Shown: positions 1 to 7,170 of the stretch, in pieces
Layout: each line of letters begins with the position of its first letter
How positions within the stretch are numbered: position 1 is the first letter of the stretch
NCBI GenBank assembly: GCA_964395065.1
Contig: CAYNAM010000042.1
Span: 1-18,883 of the forward strand
Origin: Entomomonas sp964395065
GTDB taxonomy: Bacteria; Pseudomonadota; Gammaproteobacteria; Pseudomonadales; Pseudomonadaceae
Direction of reading: 5' to 3'
Length of the DNA: 18,883 bases
Made by a program: the position numbers and the translations under genes
Notes under the pieces: model-generated
What the model was told of the DNA's origin: nothing
Seen by the model: only the letters and a program-made list of their open reading frames with translations
Database searches by the model: none

Positions 1-32
1 GAATCAATCTTTTTGCTTACTGCCTATCGAGG

Positions 33-66
33 ACGCGCATTATACACCCTCAACAAAACCCGTCAA
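33..66 (-). promoter_or_regulatory. Leftward promoter with GC-rich discriminator (gene lies outside window)
   Basis: On the minus strand a TTGACG -35 (61-66) is separated by 16 bp from a perfect TATAAT -10 (39-44), followed at once by GCGCGTCC. A GC-rich discriminator after a perfect -10 is typical of rRNA, tRNA and ribosomal protein promoters under ppGpp/DksA control. The transcript would run leftward out of the window, so the driven gene cannot be seen. It closely matches the rpsF promoter at 5645-5679. Confidence 0.72.
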
Positions 67-96
67 TACCTTTTTTCAAAAATTTTAATTTATTTT

Positions 97-135
97 AAAA
101 AACTCATTACAATCAATATACTTTATCATATATTG
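97..135 (-). terminator. Possible weak terminator after the phosphoethanolamine transferase gene
   Basis: Directly after the stop codon (minus strand) lie 7-bp arms, CAATATA (114-120 on +) and TATATTG (129-135), around an 8-nt loop. A run of six T on the minus strand (97-102) follows only after about 11 nt. The stem has few GC pairs and the T run is displaced, so termination would be weak. Confidence 0.35.
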
Positions 136-136
136 C

Positions 137-1792
137 TTATCGATCTGGCTTATCACCAGATTGTATATCCATAAATTTATACACTTCTTGATCTGGATGA
201 AAAACAGTTTCTCCCTCTAGTCTTGCTTGTTTTATAAGGGATGAAGATACTTGAAACCCCATAAATCTACTAATAATGTACTTTGTATTCATGAGATTAA
301 AATAACCATTACTGCTTCTATAACTCTCAATAAGCTCTTTAATCTTCAGTGGATCATGCTCATTTTGATAAAAAATAAAAGGAACTCTATATTGTTTATC
401 TGTTGAAAACTTTAGACCATGTCCCTTATTGACAATTTCCCCATGATCAGAGAAGTAAAAAAGAATCACATTATCATCAAGCTTTATTAGCTCACTAATA
501 ACATTGTTTACTACTCTATCAGTATGATGTATCGTTCGATCATAATCAGTATTATCCTTTGTCGTAATAAGCTGCTCATCTTCCTCATCATAGCGGTCTT
601 TATAGTAAATATGACTTCCTTCTAGATGGAGTACTATAAATTGTTTTTTTCCCTTTTCTAGATATTTTCTAAATATGGGTAATAATACTAAGTCTTCGGG
701 TTTACCTTTTTGTTGATTACTTATTAGAAGAGAGCTTGAGTCTAACATCACTTGGCTACTCCTTGATAACAAATCAAGATATGAGGACGCTAATCCTTTC
801 TCTGTTGTCGCAGATAACCAAATAGTTTCATAACCTGCTTGTTTCGCCATTTCAATAATATTTTTATTTTTAAAAAAAACATCTAAATTCGAAGGTGTTG
901 CAAAAGATAAAGTTAATCTCAAAGAATCTCTTGTTATAGCCGCTGGAGAGATAACATCATCGATTAGCATTATTTTCTTTTGTTGTAACAAAGTAGTCAA
1001 ATGCGGTGTAGTATTAAAAGGGTAGCCATATATTTCGTAATGATCATAAACTGAAGACTCACCAATAATTAGAACAATTTTTGTAGCTATAGGTTGGTCT
1101 TGATCATTAGAAAGAGAAATTCCCTCATATAATTGCGTTCGGGCAGGAATAGTTTTTATTTGATTTAACCAATATATATCTGCTAGCACATATACAACGT
1201 CACCAAATACTAAAGGATAGCGTACATAAACAATCTCCTTCAAAAAATCTAAAGGCTTATCTCTTATAAAAGTTTTTAATACTTCTGGAACTTCAGCATT
1301 TTGAAGATATCTATAGGAAGCCATAAGAAAAGCAGAAGCGGGAATTAATATGCAAAAAAATAGAGAGACCAAACAACTCTTTACAGAAGCTTTACTAATT
1401 TCTCGGGCACTTGCAATAAAAAGAGTACAAAATCCAAATAATAAAGGAATAGTGAAGATTAGAATAGGCCCAGTCACTTTGAGAGCCATATCAACTGTAA
1501 CTGTTTGTGCTGCTGTTAATATAGCAGGAGAAGGGCGCTCAGAGAAAATAATATAATAGGAAACTTCAAGTGAAATAATAATGCTCAGGATAATACTTAA
1601 AATTATAGTAATAGACTTTACTCTAGAAAAAACTATTATTGGAATAAAAAGAACAGCTACCCCTGTAATGTAGTGTATTCCCTTAGAAACAGGAAAACCC
1701 ATAATAAAATAACAACAAAAAATAGCTAATACCGTAAACAATGTCCATTTTTTTTGTGTTATGTTAACTTTCAATTTCTCTAAAAATTTCAC
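137..1792 (-). CDS. Phosphoethanolamine transferase, CptA/EptC type
   Basis: A membrane-anchored enzyme of the alkaline phosphatase/sulfatase superfamily that moves phosphoethanolamine from phosphatidylethanolamine to lipopolysaccharide on the periplasmic face. The 551-aa product has about five N-terminal membrane segments (roughly residues 18-35, 40-56, 60-82, 106-127, 138-158) and then a periplasmic catalytic domain. Visible metal and catalytic residues: Glu245 in GESS, the probable phosphoacceptor Thr287 in the SPAAITRDSL motif (the CptA/EptC form rather than the cysteine-flanked EptA/MCR form), His389 and His394 in HLEGSH, Asp449-His450 in SDHGE, and His458 in GHGL. The start is GTG with a GGGGAAG Shine-Dalgarno 5 nt upstream. 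It lies 66 bp downstream of ispH on the same strand. The family is clear. The substrate (core heptose, lipid A or another glycan) cannot be read from sequence. Confidence 0.88.
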   Translation of the reverse strand: MKFLEKLKVNITQKKWTLFTVLAIFCCYFIMGFPVSKGIHYITGVAVLFIPIIVFSRVKSITIILSIILSIIISLEVSYYIIFSERPSPAILTAAQTVTVDMALKVTGPILIFTIPLLFGFCTLFIASAREISKASVKSCLVSLFFCILIPASAFLMASYRYLQNAEVPEVLKTFIRDKPLDFLKEIVYVRYPLVFGDVVYVLADIYWLNQIKTIPARTQLYEGISLSNDQDQPIATKIVLIIGESSVYDHYEIYGYPFNTTPHLTTLLQQKKIMLIDDVISPAAITRDSLRLTLSFATPSNLDVFFKNKNIIEMAKQAGYETIWLSATTEKGLASSYLDLLSRSSQVMLDSSSLLISNQQKGKPEDLVLLPIFRKYLEKGKKQFIVLHLEGSHIYYKDRYDEEDEQLITTKDNTDYDRTIHHTDRVVNNVISELIKLDDNVILFYFSDHGEIVNKGHGLKFSTDKQYRVPFIFYQNEHDPLKIKELIESYRSSNGYFNLMNTKYIISRFMGFQVSSSLIKQARLEGETVFHPDQEVYKFMDIQSGDKPDR

Positions 1793-1814
1793 TTGAACTT
1801 CCCCTGTAACACGA

Positions 1815-1831
1815 TAAAAATCCTTTAGGAT
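1815..1831 (-). terminator. Short hairpin with T-run between ispH and the transferase gene
   Basis: In the 66-bp gap, the minus strand reads ATCC-TAAA-GGAT and then TTTTT. The stem is only 4-5 bp, so this could at best attenuate transcription from ispH into the next gene. Confidence 0.3.
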
Positions 1832-1858
1832 CTAAACACCACAAGAGCAAACAAATAG

Positions 1859-2797
1859 TTATTTTATTCGCAGCTCTTTCGGCATAGAAAATGTTATATT
1901 TTCAACTTGCCCTTCTAGATTCTCTATTGTTTGAGCGCCCCATATTCTTAACTGCTTGATAACATCTTGCACTAACACTTCTGGAGCAGAAGCCCCAGCA
2001 GTAATTCCAATACTATTGCTTTGTTTAAACCATACTTGTTGTAAATCCTGTGCACCGTCGATTAAATAAGCCTGAGTCCCCATTCTTTCTGCTAACTCTT
2101 TTAAACGATTTGAGTTTGAGCTATTAGGGCTACCAACAACTAAAACAAGATCGCATTCTTTTGCTAGTTTTTTTACAGCATCTTGGCGATTTTGTGTAGC
2201 ATAGCAAATGTCATTTTTTTTAGGGCCATTTATAGCAGGAAATTTCGTCCTTAATGCTTCAATGACTTTGCCTGTATCATCCATAGATAAAGTTGTTTGT
2301 GTAACATAAGCAAGCCGCTCTGGGTTATGAACTTTCAAACTTTGCACATCTTGCTCATTTTCTACTAAATAGATTGCTCCCCCTTGTGATGTATCATACT
2401 GCCCCATAGTTCCTTCGACTTCTGGATGTCCTTGGTGACCAATAAGAATGCATTCCTGCCCTTTTTTACTATAGCGTAAAACTTCCATATGAACCTTGGT
2501 AACCAGTGGACAAGTCGCATCAAAGACTTTTAGGCCTCTATTTTCGGCTTCTTCTCTAACAGCCCTTGAAACACCATGCGCACTAAAAATAACGATATTA
2601 TCATCTGGCACTTGATCAAGCTCTTCCACAAAAATGGCTCCACGTGCTTTTAAGTTTTCGACGACAAATTTATTATGAACGACTTCATGGCGAACATAGA
2701 TGGGTGGTTCAAATAGATCTAGAGCACGGCTAACAATCTCTATGGCTCGATCAACTCCCGCACAGAAACCTCGAGGATTGGCTAATTTTATTTGCAT
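1859..2797 (-). CDS. ispH: 4-hydroxy-3-methylbut-2-enyl diphosphate reductase (IspH/LytB)
   Basis: Last enzyme of the methylerythritol phosphate pathway: a cytoplasmic iron-sulfur protein that reduces HMBPP to isopentenyl and dimethylallyl diphosphate. The 312-aa length is normal. The three cluster cysteines are present: Cys12 in GFCAGVDRAI, Cys96 in DATCPLV and Cys198 in NDICYATQNRQ. The substrate-pocket residues His41, His74, His124, Glu126 and Thr168 (VTQTTLS) are also in place. It starts 19 bp after the dnaB stop codon with an AGGTAA ribosome site, so it is probably co-transcribed with dnaB. That partnership differs from the ileS-lspA-fkpB-ispH order common in gammaproteobacteria. Confidence 0.97.
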   Translation of the reverse strand: MQIKLANPRGFCAGVDRAIEIVSRALDLFEPPIYVRHEVVHNKFVVENLKARGAIFVEELDQVPDDNIVIFSAHGVSRAVREEAENRGLKVFDATCPLVTKVHMEVLRYSKKGQECILIGHQGHPEVEGTMGQYDTSQGGAIYLVENEQDVQSLKVHNPERLAYVTQTTLSMDDTGKVIEALRTKFPAINGPKKNDICYATQNRQDAVKKLAKECDLVLVVGSPNSSNSNRLKELAERMGTQAYLIDGAQDLQQVWFKQSNSIGITAGASAPEVLVQDVIKQLRIWGAQTIENLEGQVENITFSMPKELRIK

Positions 2798-2816
2798 AAG
2801 TTTTTACCTGTTTTAA

Positions 2817-4205
2817 TTATTCATCGTCGAACTCATACATACCCGCCGCAAGATTTTCGAAACGAGTATATTTTCCTAGAAAAGCTAATCTTACAGTACC
2901 TATAGGTCCATTACGCTGTTTACCTATAATGATTTCTGCCACACCTTTGTATTCTGTTTCTGGATGATAAACTTCATCTCGGTAAATAAACATAATCACG
3001 TCAGCATCTTGCTCAATCGCACCAGACTCACGCAAATCCGCATTAACAGGACGCTTATTAGGGCGGCTTTCTAGAGAACGATTTAGCTGTGACAAGGCAA
3101 TAACAGGGCAATTAAACTCTTTAGCAAGGGCCTTTAGTGAGCGTGATATCTCAGAAATCTCATTGGTTCTATTGTCGGCACCACCACCTAACTGCATAAG
3201 TTGAAGATAGTCAACCATAATCAGGCCTATTTCTCCATGCTCTCTTGCAAGACGCCGAGTTCTCGAGCGCATTTCGGTAGGAGTAATACCCGCCGTATCA
3301 TCAATAAATAGTTTACGCTCATTCAGTAGGTTGATCGCAGAAGTTAGGCGTGGCCAATCATCCTCATCAAGACGTCCTGTTCGAATTTTACCTTGCTCAA
3401 TATGACCTAACGATGAAAGCATTCTCATGGCTAATGATTCAGCAGGCATTTCTAAAGAGTAGACCAGCACTGCTTTGTCTGTTCTTAATGCTGCATTTTC
3501 TACCAAATTCATGGCAAAGGAAGTTTTCCCCATGGAAGGACGACCAGCAATAATAATAAGATCGGAAGGTTGAAGGCCATTTGTTTTTTTATCTAAGTCA
3601 GTAAAACCTGTGGTTACACCGGTTAATGCATTATTTGAGTTAAAGAGCTCATCAATACGGTCAATAGTTTTTGCAAGGATGTTATTAATCCCTTCTGGTC
3701 CACCTGTTTTTGGCCTACCCTCTGCAATTTGGAAGATCATCCGCTCCGCCTCATCGAGTATTTCATCTCCCGTACGCCCCTTTGGCATATAGGCGCTATC
3801 TGCAATATCATTACTAGCACTAATAAGCTGTCTAAGTGTCGCCCTTTCTCTAATGATTTGAGCATAGGCTCTAATATTAGCCACGGATGGAATATTACGA
3901 GCCAACTCTGCCAAATAGGTCAAGCCCCCTACTTGTTCGAGAACTCCTTCCTTATCTAGCTGCTCGGAGAGGGTCACCACATCAAACGGCTGATTTCTTT
4001 CGGAGAGTTTATTGATTGCTCTAAAAATAAGACGATGATCATGGCGATAAAAATCATTAACCGATACAACATAGTCCACACGTTCCCATGTGTTGTTGTC
4101 CAACATAATACCACCCAACACAGCCTGTTCTGCTTCAATCGAATGGGGGGGAACTTTTAAAGCAGCTGTTTCTAGATCATTTTGTGGGGACGTAATATTT
4201 GCCAT
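2817..4205 (-). CDS. dnaB: Replicative DNA helicase DnaB
   Basis: Hexameric 5'-3' helicase that unwinds the replication fork and recruits primase. The 462-aa protein has the N-terminal DnaB domain (about residues 20-120), a linker, and a RecA-like ATPase domain from about 190. Visible motifs are Walker A GRPSMGKT (221-228, Lys227), catalytic Glu252 in SLEM, Walker B IMVDYLQLM (329-337, Asp332), SQLNRSLESR, the conserved DLRESGAIEQDAD stretch (390-402) and GKQRNGPIG near the C terminus. No intein or extra domain interrupts it. It follows rplI across a 101-bp gap containing a strong terminator and precedes ispH by 19 bp. Confidence 0.98.
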   Translation of the reverse strand: MANITSPQNDLETAALKVPPHSIEAEQAVLGGIMLDNNTWERVDYVVSVNDFYRHDHRLIFRAINKLSERNQPFDVVTLSEQLDKEGVLEQVGGLTYLAELARNIPSVANIRAYAQIIRERATLRQLISASNDIADSAYMPKGRTGDEILDEAERMIFQIAEGRPKTGGPEGINNILAKTIDRIDELFNSNNALTGVTTGFTDLDKKTNGLQPSDLIIIAGRPSMGKTSFAMNLVENAALRTDKAVLVYSLEMPAESLAMRMLSSLGHIEQGKIRTGRLDEDDWPRLTSAINLLNERKLFIDDTAGITPTEMRSRTRRLAREHGEIGLIMVDYLQLMQLGGGADNRTNEISEISRSLKALAKEFNCPVIALSQLNRSLESRPNKRPVNADLRESGAIEQDADVIMFIYRDEVYHPETEYKGVAEIIIGKQRNGPIGTVRLAFLGKYTRFENLAAGMYEFDDE

Positions 4206-4233
4206 ACTTACCTACATCGAAATCTTTTAAAAT

Positions 4234-4267
4234 AAAAAAGCACGTTAACGCAGATGCGATAACGTGC
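4234..4267 (-). terminator. Rho-independent terminator of the rpsF-rpsR-rplI operon
   Basis: On the minus strand, 8-bp arms GCACGTTA (4240-4247 on +) and TAACGTGC (4260-4267) continue, past an A-A mismatch, into a 3-bp CGC/GCG stem with a 4-nt loop. TTTTTT (4234-4239) follows directly. This is a strong intrinsic terminator between rplI and dnaB. A TATAAT (minus strand, 4270-4275) just upstream of the hairpin could belong to a dnaB promoter, but I see no convincing -35. Confidence 0.85.
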
Positions 4268-4306
4268 CTATTATATTTTATACTGACTTTAAATAAGTAG
4301 TATAAA

Positions 4307-4756
4307 TTAACCTGCTACAACAATTAATTTAATCGTAGCATTTACGTCTGAATGTAAATGTAAATCAATGTTGTATTCACCAACATGACGAATAGTGCCA
4401 TTAGGCATACGAATTTCACTCTTATGAACTTCAATGCCAGCATTATTGGTCAAGACTTCAGCAATATCGTGAGTACCGATAGAACCAAACAATTTACCTT
4501 CATCTCCGGCATTAGCAGTAATAGAGATTTCTAGCTCATTTAATTTGGCAGCGCGAGATTGGGCAGCGGCTAATCTATCAGCAGCAGCTTTTTCTAATTC
4601 AGCACGACGCGCTTCAAATACTTTAATATTTTCTGGAGTAGCCATTGTTGCCTTACCTTGTGGAAGTAAGTAGTTACGGCCAAAACCAGATTTAACACTA
4701 ACCTTGTCACCTAAGTTACCAAGATTTTCAACTTTATCTAATAGGATGACTTCCAT
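4307..4756 (-). CDS. rplI: 50S ribosomal protein L9
   Basis: Elongated two-domain protein of the large subunit that binds 23S rRNA near the L1 stalk base and helps maintain reading frame. The 149-aa product opens with the signature MEVILLDKVENLGNLGDKV and FGRNYLLPQGKA, followed by the long charged connecting helix (about residues 40-75) and the C-terminal RNA-binding domain. A GAGG ribosome site precedes the ATG. It is the last gene of the rpsF-rpsR-rplI unit and is followed by a strong terminator. The 100-bp gap to rpsR holds hairpins instead of the membrane-protein gene found there in Pseudomonas. Confidence 0.97.
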   Translation of the reverse strand: MEVILLDKVENLGNLGDKVSVKSGFGRNYLLPQGKATMATPENIKVFEARRAELEKAAADRLAAAQSRAAKLNELEISITANAGDEGKLFGSIGTHDIAEVLTNNAGIEVHKSEIRMPNGTIRHVGEYNIDLHLHSDVNATIKLIVVAG

Positions 4757-4794
4757 TTAAGTCTTACCTCATCATTTCAATCTTTGAAGTTTTA

Positions 4795-4851
4795 ATTAAG
4801 GTTTAATCCTTAATATAACTTTCAGTATTAGTTAATACTAACGTTAAAGTT
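4795..4851 (-). repeat. Two consecutive inverted repeats in the rpsR-rplI gap
   Basis: One hairpin has 7-bp arms ATTAAGG (4795-4801) and CCTTAAT (4808-4814). The other is nested: outer arms AACTTT (4817-4822) and AAAGTT (4846-4851) enclose AGTATT (4824-4829) and AATACT (4834-4839). Neither is followed by a T-run, so a role in mRNA processing or stability is more likely than termination. The function is inferred. Confidence 0.45.
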
Positions 4852-4856
4852 ACTTA

Positions 4857-5087
4857 TTAACGATCATGGCCATCAGTATAAGGCAACAAAGCTAAGTAAC
4901 GTGCACGCTTGATAGCTGTTGCTAATTGGCGTTGATATTTAGCTTTTGTTCCCGTGATACGGCTAGGAACAATTTTACCTGTTTCTGTAATATAGGCTTT
5001 TAGTGTATTTAAATCTTTATAATCGATTTCTCGCACGCCTTCAGCAGTGAAGCGGCAGAATTTACGACGACGGAAAAAACGTGCCAT
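4857..5087 (-). CDS. rpsR: 30S ribosomal protein S18
   Basis: Small-subunit protein that binds 16S rRNA as a heterodimer with S6 in the platform. The 76-aa sequence carries the family pattern MARFFRRRKFCRF, then IDYKDLNTLKAYI, GKIVPSRITGTKAKYQRQL and the final AIKRARYLALLPY. It starts 28 bp after rpsF with a GAGGATCC ribosome site. No priB sits between the two genes, unlike the enteric arrangement. S18 and S6 together probably feed back on the rpsF leader. Confidence 0.98.
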   Translation of the reverse strand: MARFFRRRKFCRFTAEGVREIDYKDLNTLKAYITETGKIVPSRITGTKAKYQRQLATAIKRARYLALLPYTDGHDR

Positions 5088-5115
5088 AATAGTGGATCCT
5101 CATTTAATCTGGGAA

Positions 5116-5547
5116 TTAATCTTCGTCTGATGCATCAGCATCGTCTAACATGTCATCATCTTCATCACTATCATCATGATCTTCAAGATTGATATCTTCG
5201 CGACGACGATCACGTGAGTTACGATTTTCTTCAGCTTTAACAATATCAGATTGTTCAGTAATCGCTTCATCACGACGAATGATCAAGTTACGAATAACAG
5301 CATCGTTGTAACGGAAATTATCTTCAATTTCAGCCAATGCTTTATCGCCACACTCAATATTTAATAATATGTAGTGTGCTTTATGAACATTATTAATGGA
5401 ATACGCTAATTGACGACGACCCCAGTCTTCATGGCGATGAATTTTTCCACCATCTTCTTCAATAATTTTTTTGTAACGCTCAACCATACCTGGAACTTGT
5501 TCGCTTTGGTCTGGGTGAACTAAAAATACGATTTCGTAATGACGCAT
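5116..5547 (-). CDS. rpsF: 30S ribosomal protein S6
   Basis: First gene of the ribosomal unit. S6 binds the 16S rRNA platform together with S18. The 143-aa protein begins MRHYEIVFLVHPDQSEQV, has the ferredoxin-like core to about residue 100 (including GGKIHRHEDWGRRQLAY), and ends in a highly acidic tail in which 15 of the last 24 residues are Asp or Glu. In enterics the S6 tail is a target of the glutamate ligase RimK. Here the tail is mostly aspartate and ends SDED, so whether it is glutamylated is open. The AAGGAG Shine-Dalgarno lies inside a leader stem. Confidence 0.98.
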   Translation of the reverse strand: MRHYEIVFLVHPDQSEQVPGMVERYKKIIEEDGGKIHRHEDWGRRQLAYSINNVHKAHYILLNIECGDKALAEIEDNFRYNDAVIRNLIIRRDEAITEQSDIVKAEENRNSRDRRREDINLEDHDDSDEDDDMLDDADASDED

Positions 5548-5645
5548 AAACGCTCCTTACGGGTTATTAGCCTGTTACTTGTAATCAGCAAGCAATCAAG
5601 CAAGGAGTTAATTTTCTGTTTTCTTACTTTCATAGAAGTAAGGGA
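5548..5645 (-). promoter_or_regulatory. Candidate S6:S18-binding rpsF leader RNA
   Basis: The roughly 98-nt leader between the predicted start of transcription and rpsF forms, in RNA sense, a first hairpin (CTTACTT, 6-nt loop, AAGTAAG, about 5621-5643 on +). A second, longer stem then pairs CTCCTT (5602-5607 on +) with the Shine-Dalgarno AAGGAG (5553-5558). CCCGU lies directly 5' of the ribosome-site arm. A CCG trinucleotide beside a stem holding the Shine-Dalgarno is the known recognition pattern of the rpsF leader bound by the S6:S18 complex. The assignment rests on hand-folding. Confidence 0.6.
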
Positions 5646-5679
5646 CGCGGATTATACTAGAGTTTATAGAAATGAACAA
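5645..5679 (-). promoter_or_regulatory. rpsF operon promoter
   Basis: On the minus strand TTGTTC (5674-5679 on +), a 17-bp spacer and a perfect TATAAT (5651-5656) are followed directly by CCGCGTCC. The spacing is ideal and the GC-rich discriminator fits stringent control of ribosomal genes. No other good promoter lies closer to rpsF. Confidence 0.82.
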
Positions 5680-5782
5680 GAAACTTTAATTTAAATAACC
5701 AATATATCTGTATTTATAATTGAACTAATACGAGCTATCTATTTGCTTTATTCCTTTAAAGCACACTTAAACTTAAAATCAT

Positions 5783-5816
5783 GAGCTTTTATAAACAATA
5801 TTTAGAATAAAAGCTC
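5783..5816 (-). terminator. Inverted repeat downstream of infA, probable terminator
   Basis: Perfect 10-bp arms GAGCTTTTAT (5783-5792) and ATAAAAGCTC (5807-5816) with a 14-nt loop lie 35 bp beyond the infA stop codon and before the rpsF promoter. After the stem the minus strand reads ATGATTTT, so the T-run is poor. The position favours an infA terminator. Confidence 0.5.
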
Positions 5817-5851
5817 TATAATTAAAACTTCAAATACAACACCATCAAAAA

Positions 5852-6070
5852 CTAGCGCGCTCTGTAAGTAATACGACCTTTAGTAAGGTCATAAGGCGTT
5901 AGCTCTACGCGAACTTTATCGCCCGTCAAAATACGAATATAATTTTTGCGCATTTTACCAGAGATATGCGCGGTAACGACATGACCATTTTCTAGCTCAA
6001 CGCGAAACATCGTATTAGGAAGGGTATCAAGAATGGTTCCTTCAACTTCAAAGCTGTCTTCTTTAGACAT
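5852..6070 (-). CDS. infA: Translation initiation factor IF-1
   Basis: OB-fold factor that binds the ribosomal A site and assists IF-2 and IF-3 during initiation. I chose the start at 6070, giving 72 aa (MSKEDSFEVEGTILDTLPN), because this is the universal IF-1 N terminus and length. A GAGG ribosome site lies 9 nt upstream. An in-frame ATG at 6085 overlaps that ribosome site and would add five residues not seen in the family. Conserved blocks include FRVELENGHVVTAHISGKMRKNYIRIL and GDKVRVELTPYDLTKGRITYR. The gene has its own promoter and sits between a HopJ-family gene and the rpsF operon rather than beside clpA as in Pseudomonas. Confidence 0.97.
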   Translation of the reverse strand: MSKEDSFEVEGTILDTLPNTMFRVELENGHVVTAHISGKMRKNYIRILTGDKVRVELTPYDLTKGRITYRAR

Positions 6071-6115
6071 GCAAGCAAACCTCAACTATAAAAATAAATA
6101 AGATCATAATTTAAT

Positions 6116-6150
6116 CGCGGAATTCTAACTAAAAAACTATTATTTTTCCA
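6116..6150 (-). promoter_or_regulatory. Candidate infA promoter with GC-rich discriminator
   Basis: On the minus strand TGGAAA (6145-6150 on +) is followed after 17 bp by TAGAAT (6122-6127) and then TCCGCG. The -35 matches consensus at 4 of 6 positions. The discriminator resembles that of the rpsF promoter. It lies in the 110-bp gap between the hopJ-like gene and infA. Confidence 0.55.
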
Positions 6151-6180
6151 GTCAAAAAGTACAAAATAGCAGTTTTTTTA

Positions 6181-6522
6181 TCATCCATTCAGCTTAGCTA
6201 GTGGAAATTTAACAAATGATACAGTCGACAAGCCATTTTTTTGTAACGATCGGATATTTTGATGATCCGTTCCATCAGGTGTCATCAATACGGATCTATA
6301 ATGCTCAGCAAAGGCTAATAATGCCTCCTTATCACTCAAACCTTCCAGTATAGCCAATGCTAAAACTTTGCAAGAGCCTTCGTTCTGTCCTTCTTCATTT
6401 TCCACACCACCATTATTAAATGCTGTTGGTTGAAAACTATAATATTGATTAATAAAAGCTAAAGTAGCAGCAAATTTATGTTCTGGGCTATTTAGTTGTT
6501 GGCGAAATTTCTCAAGACTCAT
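6181..6522 (-). CDS. HopJ-family protein
   Basis: The 113-aa product matches the HopJ family named after a Pseudomonas syringae type III effector. Conserved stretches are AFNNGGVENEEGQNEGSCKV, LEGLSDKEALLAFAEHYR and the TPDGTDHQNIRSL block. Members are widespread in bacteria without type III secretion and usually look like housekeeping cytoplasmic proteins of unknown role, so the effector name should not be read as function here. There is no signal peptide or membrane segment. The ATG has an AGGA ribosome site. The gene diverges from the DUF2569 gene through a shared 63-bp region. The family is confident; the role is unknown. Confidence 0.85.
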   Translation of the reverse strand: MSLEKFRQQLNSPEHKFAATLAFINQYYSFQPTAFNNGGVENEEGQNEGSCKVLALAILEGLSDKEALLAFAEHYRSVLMTPDGTDHQNIRSLQKNGLSTVSFVKFPLAKLNG

Positions 6523-6548
6523 TATGTATTCCTAATACAAAACTGTAA

Positions 6549-6560
6549 TATAATATTATA
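6549..6560. promoter_or_regulatory. Palindromic divergent -10 element between hopJ-like and DUF2569 genes
   Basis: TATAATATTATA is a perfect 12-bp palindrome containing a TATAAT on each strand. The plus copy (6549-6554) faces the DUF2569 gene, the minus copy (6555-6560) the hopJ-like gene. The -35 regions are weak on both sides. The two polymerases would compete for the same DNA. Confidence 0.45.
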
Positions 6561-6585
6561 CATTAATTATTTTTTAGGAAGAAAA

Positions 6586-7116
6586 ATGCAAGAAAAAAAC
6601 TCTACATCATCTATTCTCCCAAATATAGAAGCAATGGAGAAAGCATTACAGCCCTCTCCTGCTGGAATAAAAGGCTGGCTGTTACTTGTTGCCTTTATTG
6701 TCATTGCTTCTCCCATACGGATTGCTATCGAATCATTCCAGAATTTTTACATAACACTGATAGAAGAAAATTTATGGGAGCCCTTAACTAATCCTATGAG
6801 TGAATACTACATTCCCTACTTTAAAAGCATCGCTATTTTAGAGCTAGGCGTTAATATACTACTCATTTTAGCATGGCTATATATCGGTTTTTTATTTTTT
6901 ACCAAAAAAAGATTGTTTAAAAAGAGCTTTATTCTATTATTAGTTATAACACCTGTTGTGATCATACTTGACGCAACCATCGCAGGTACTGTACTTAATA
7001 TCAATATTTTTGATCAAGACACTATAAAATCTATCATCCAGTCCGTTTTCGCTGCCATTATATGGAGCGCTTATATAAAAAAATCAAAACGTGTGATGAA
7101 TACATTTATTCATTAA
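6586..7116 (+). CDS. DUF2569 family membrane protein
   Basis: Small integral membrane protein of unknown function, 176 aa from the ATG at 6586. This start has an AGGAAG ribosome site 4 nt upstream. An upstream in-frame ATG (6496) lies inside the opposite gene and lacks one. The family hallmarks are GIKGWLLLV (27-35) opening the first membrane segment and the closing SKRVMNTFI. Four membrane segments are visible, at about residues 31-48, 81-105, 113-135 and 149-165, with a basic KKRLFKK loop between the second and third. It converges with the AGE epimerase gene 50 bp away. Nothing here indicates the role. Confidence 0.8.
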   Translation: MQEKNSTSSILPNIEAMEKALQPSPAGIKGWLLLVAFIVIASPIRIAIESFQNFYITLIEENLWEPLTNPMSEYYIPYFKSIAILELGVNILLILAWLYIGFLFFTKKRLFKKSFILLLVITPVVIILDATIAGTVLNINIFDQDTIKSIIQSVFAAIIWSAYIKKSKRVMNTFIH

Positions 7117-7118
7117 CT

Positions 7119-7170
7119 AGAAGATGATCTTCTCTTTATTAATACACTCCCTTTAACGTAGTGTATTAAT
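7119..7170. terminator. Two hairpins between convergent genes
   Basis: The first is AGAAGA-TGA-TCTTCT (7119-7133), followed on the plus strand by CTTTATT. The second has 10-bp arms ATTAATACAC (7138-7147) and GTGTATTAAT (7161-7170) and overlaps the stop codon of the minus-strand gene. Together they probably end transcription from both sides. Confidence 0.55.

Noticed and set aside
137..1792. Colistin-resistance MCR/EptA-type enzyme
   Set aside because: The acceptor motif is the SPAAITRDSL form of CptA/EptC, without the cysteine-rich pattern of EptA/MCR.
3350..3959. Plus-strand ORFs opposite dnaB (about 3350-3553, 3610-3792, 3729-3959)
   Set aside because: They lie wholly inside the clear dnaB gene on the other strand, lack ribosome sites and have no family features.
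6181..6522. Type III secretion effector
   Set aside because: The HopJ family is broadly distributed in species without type III secretion, and no secretion genes are seen here.
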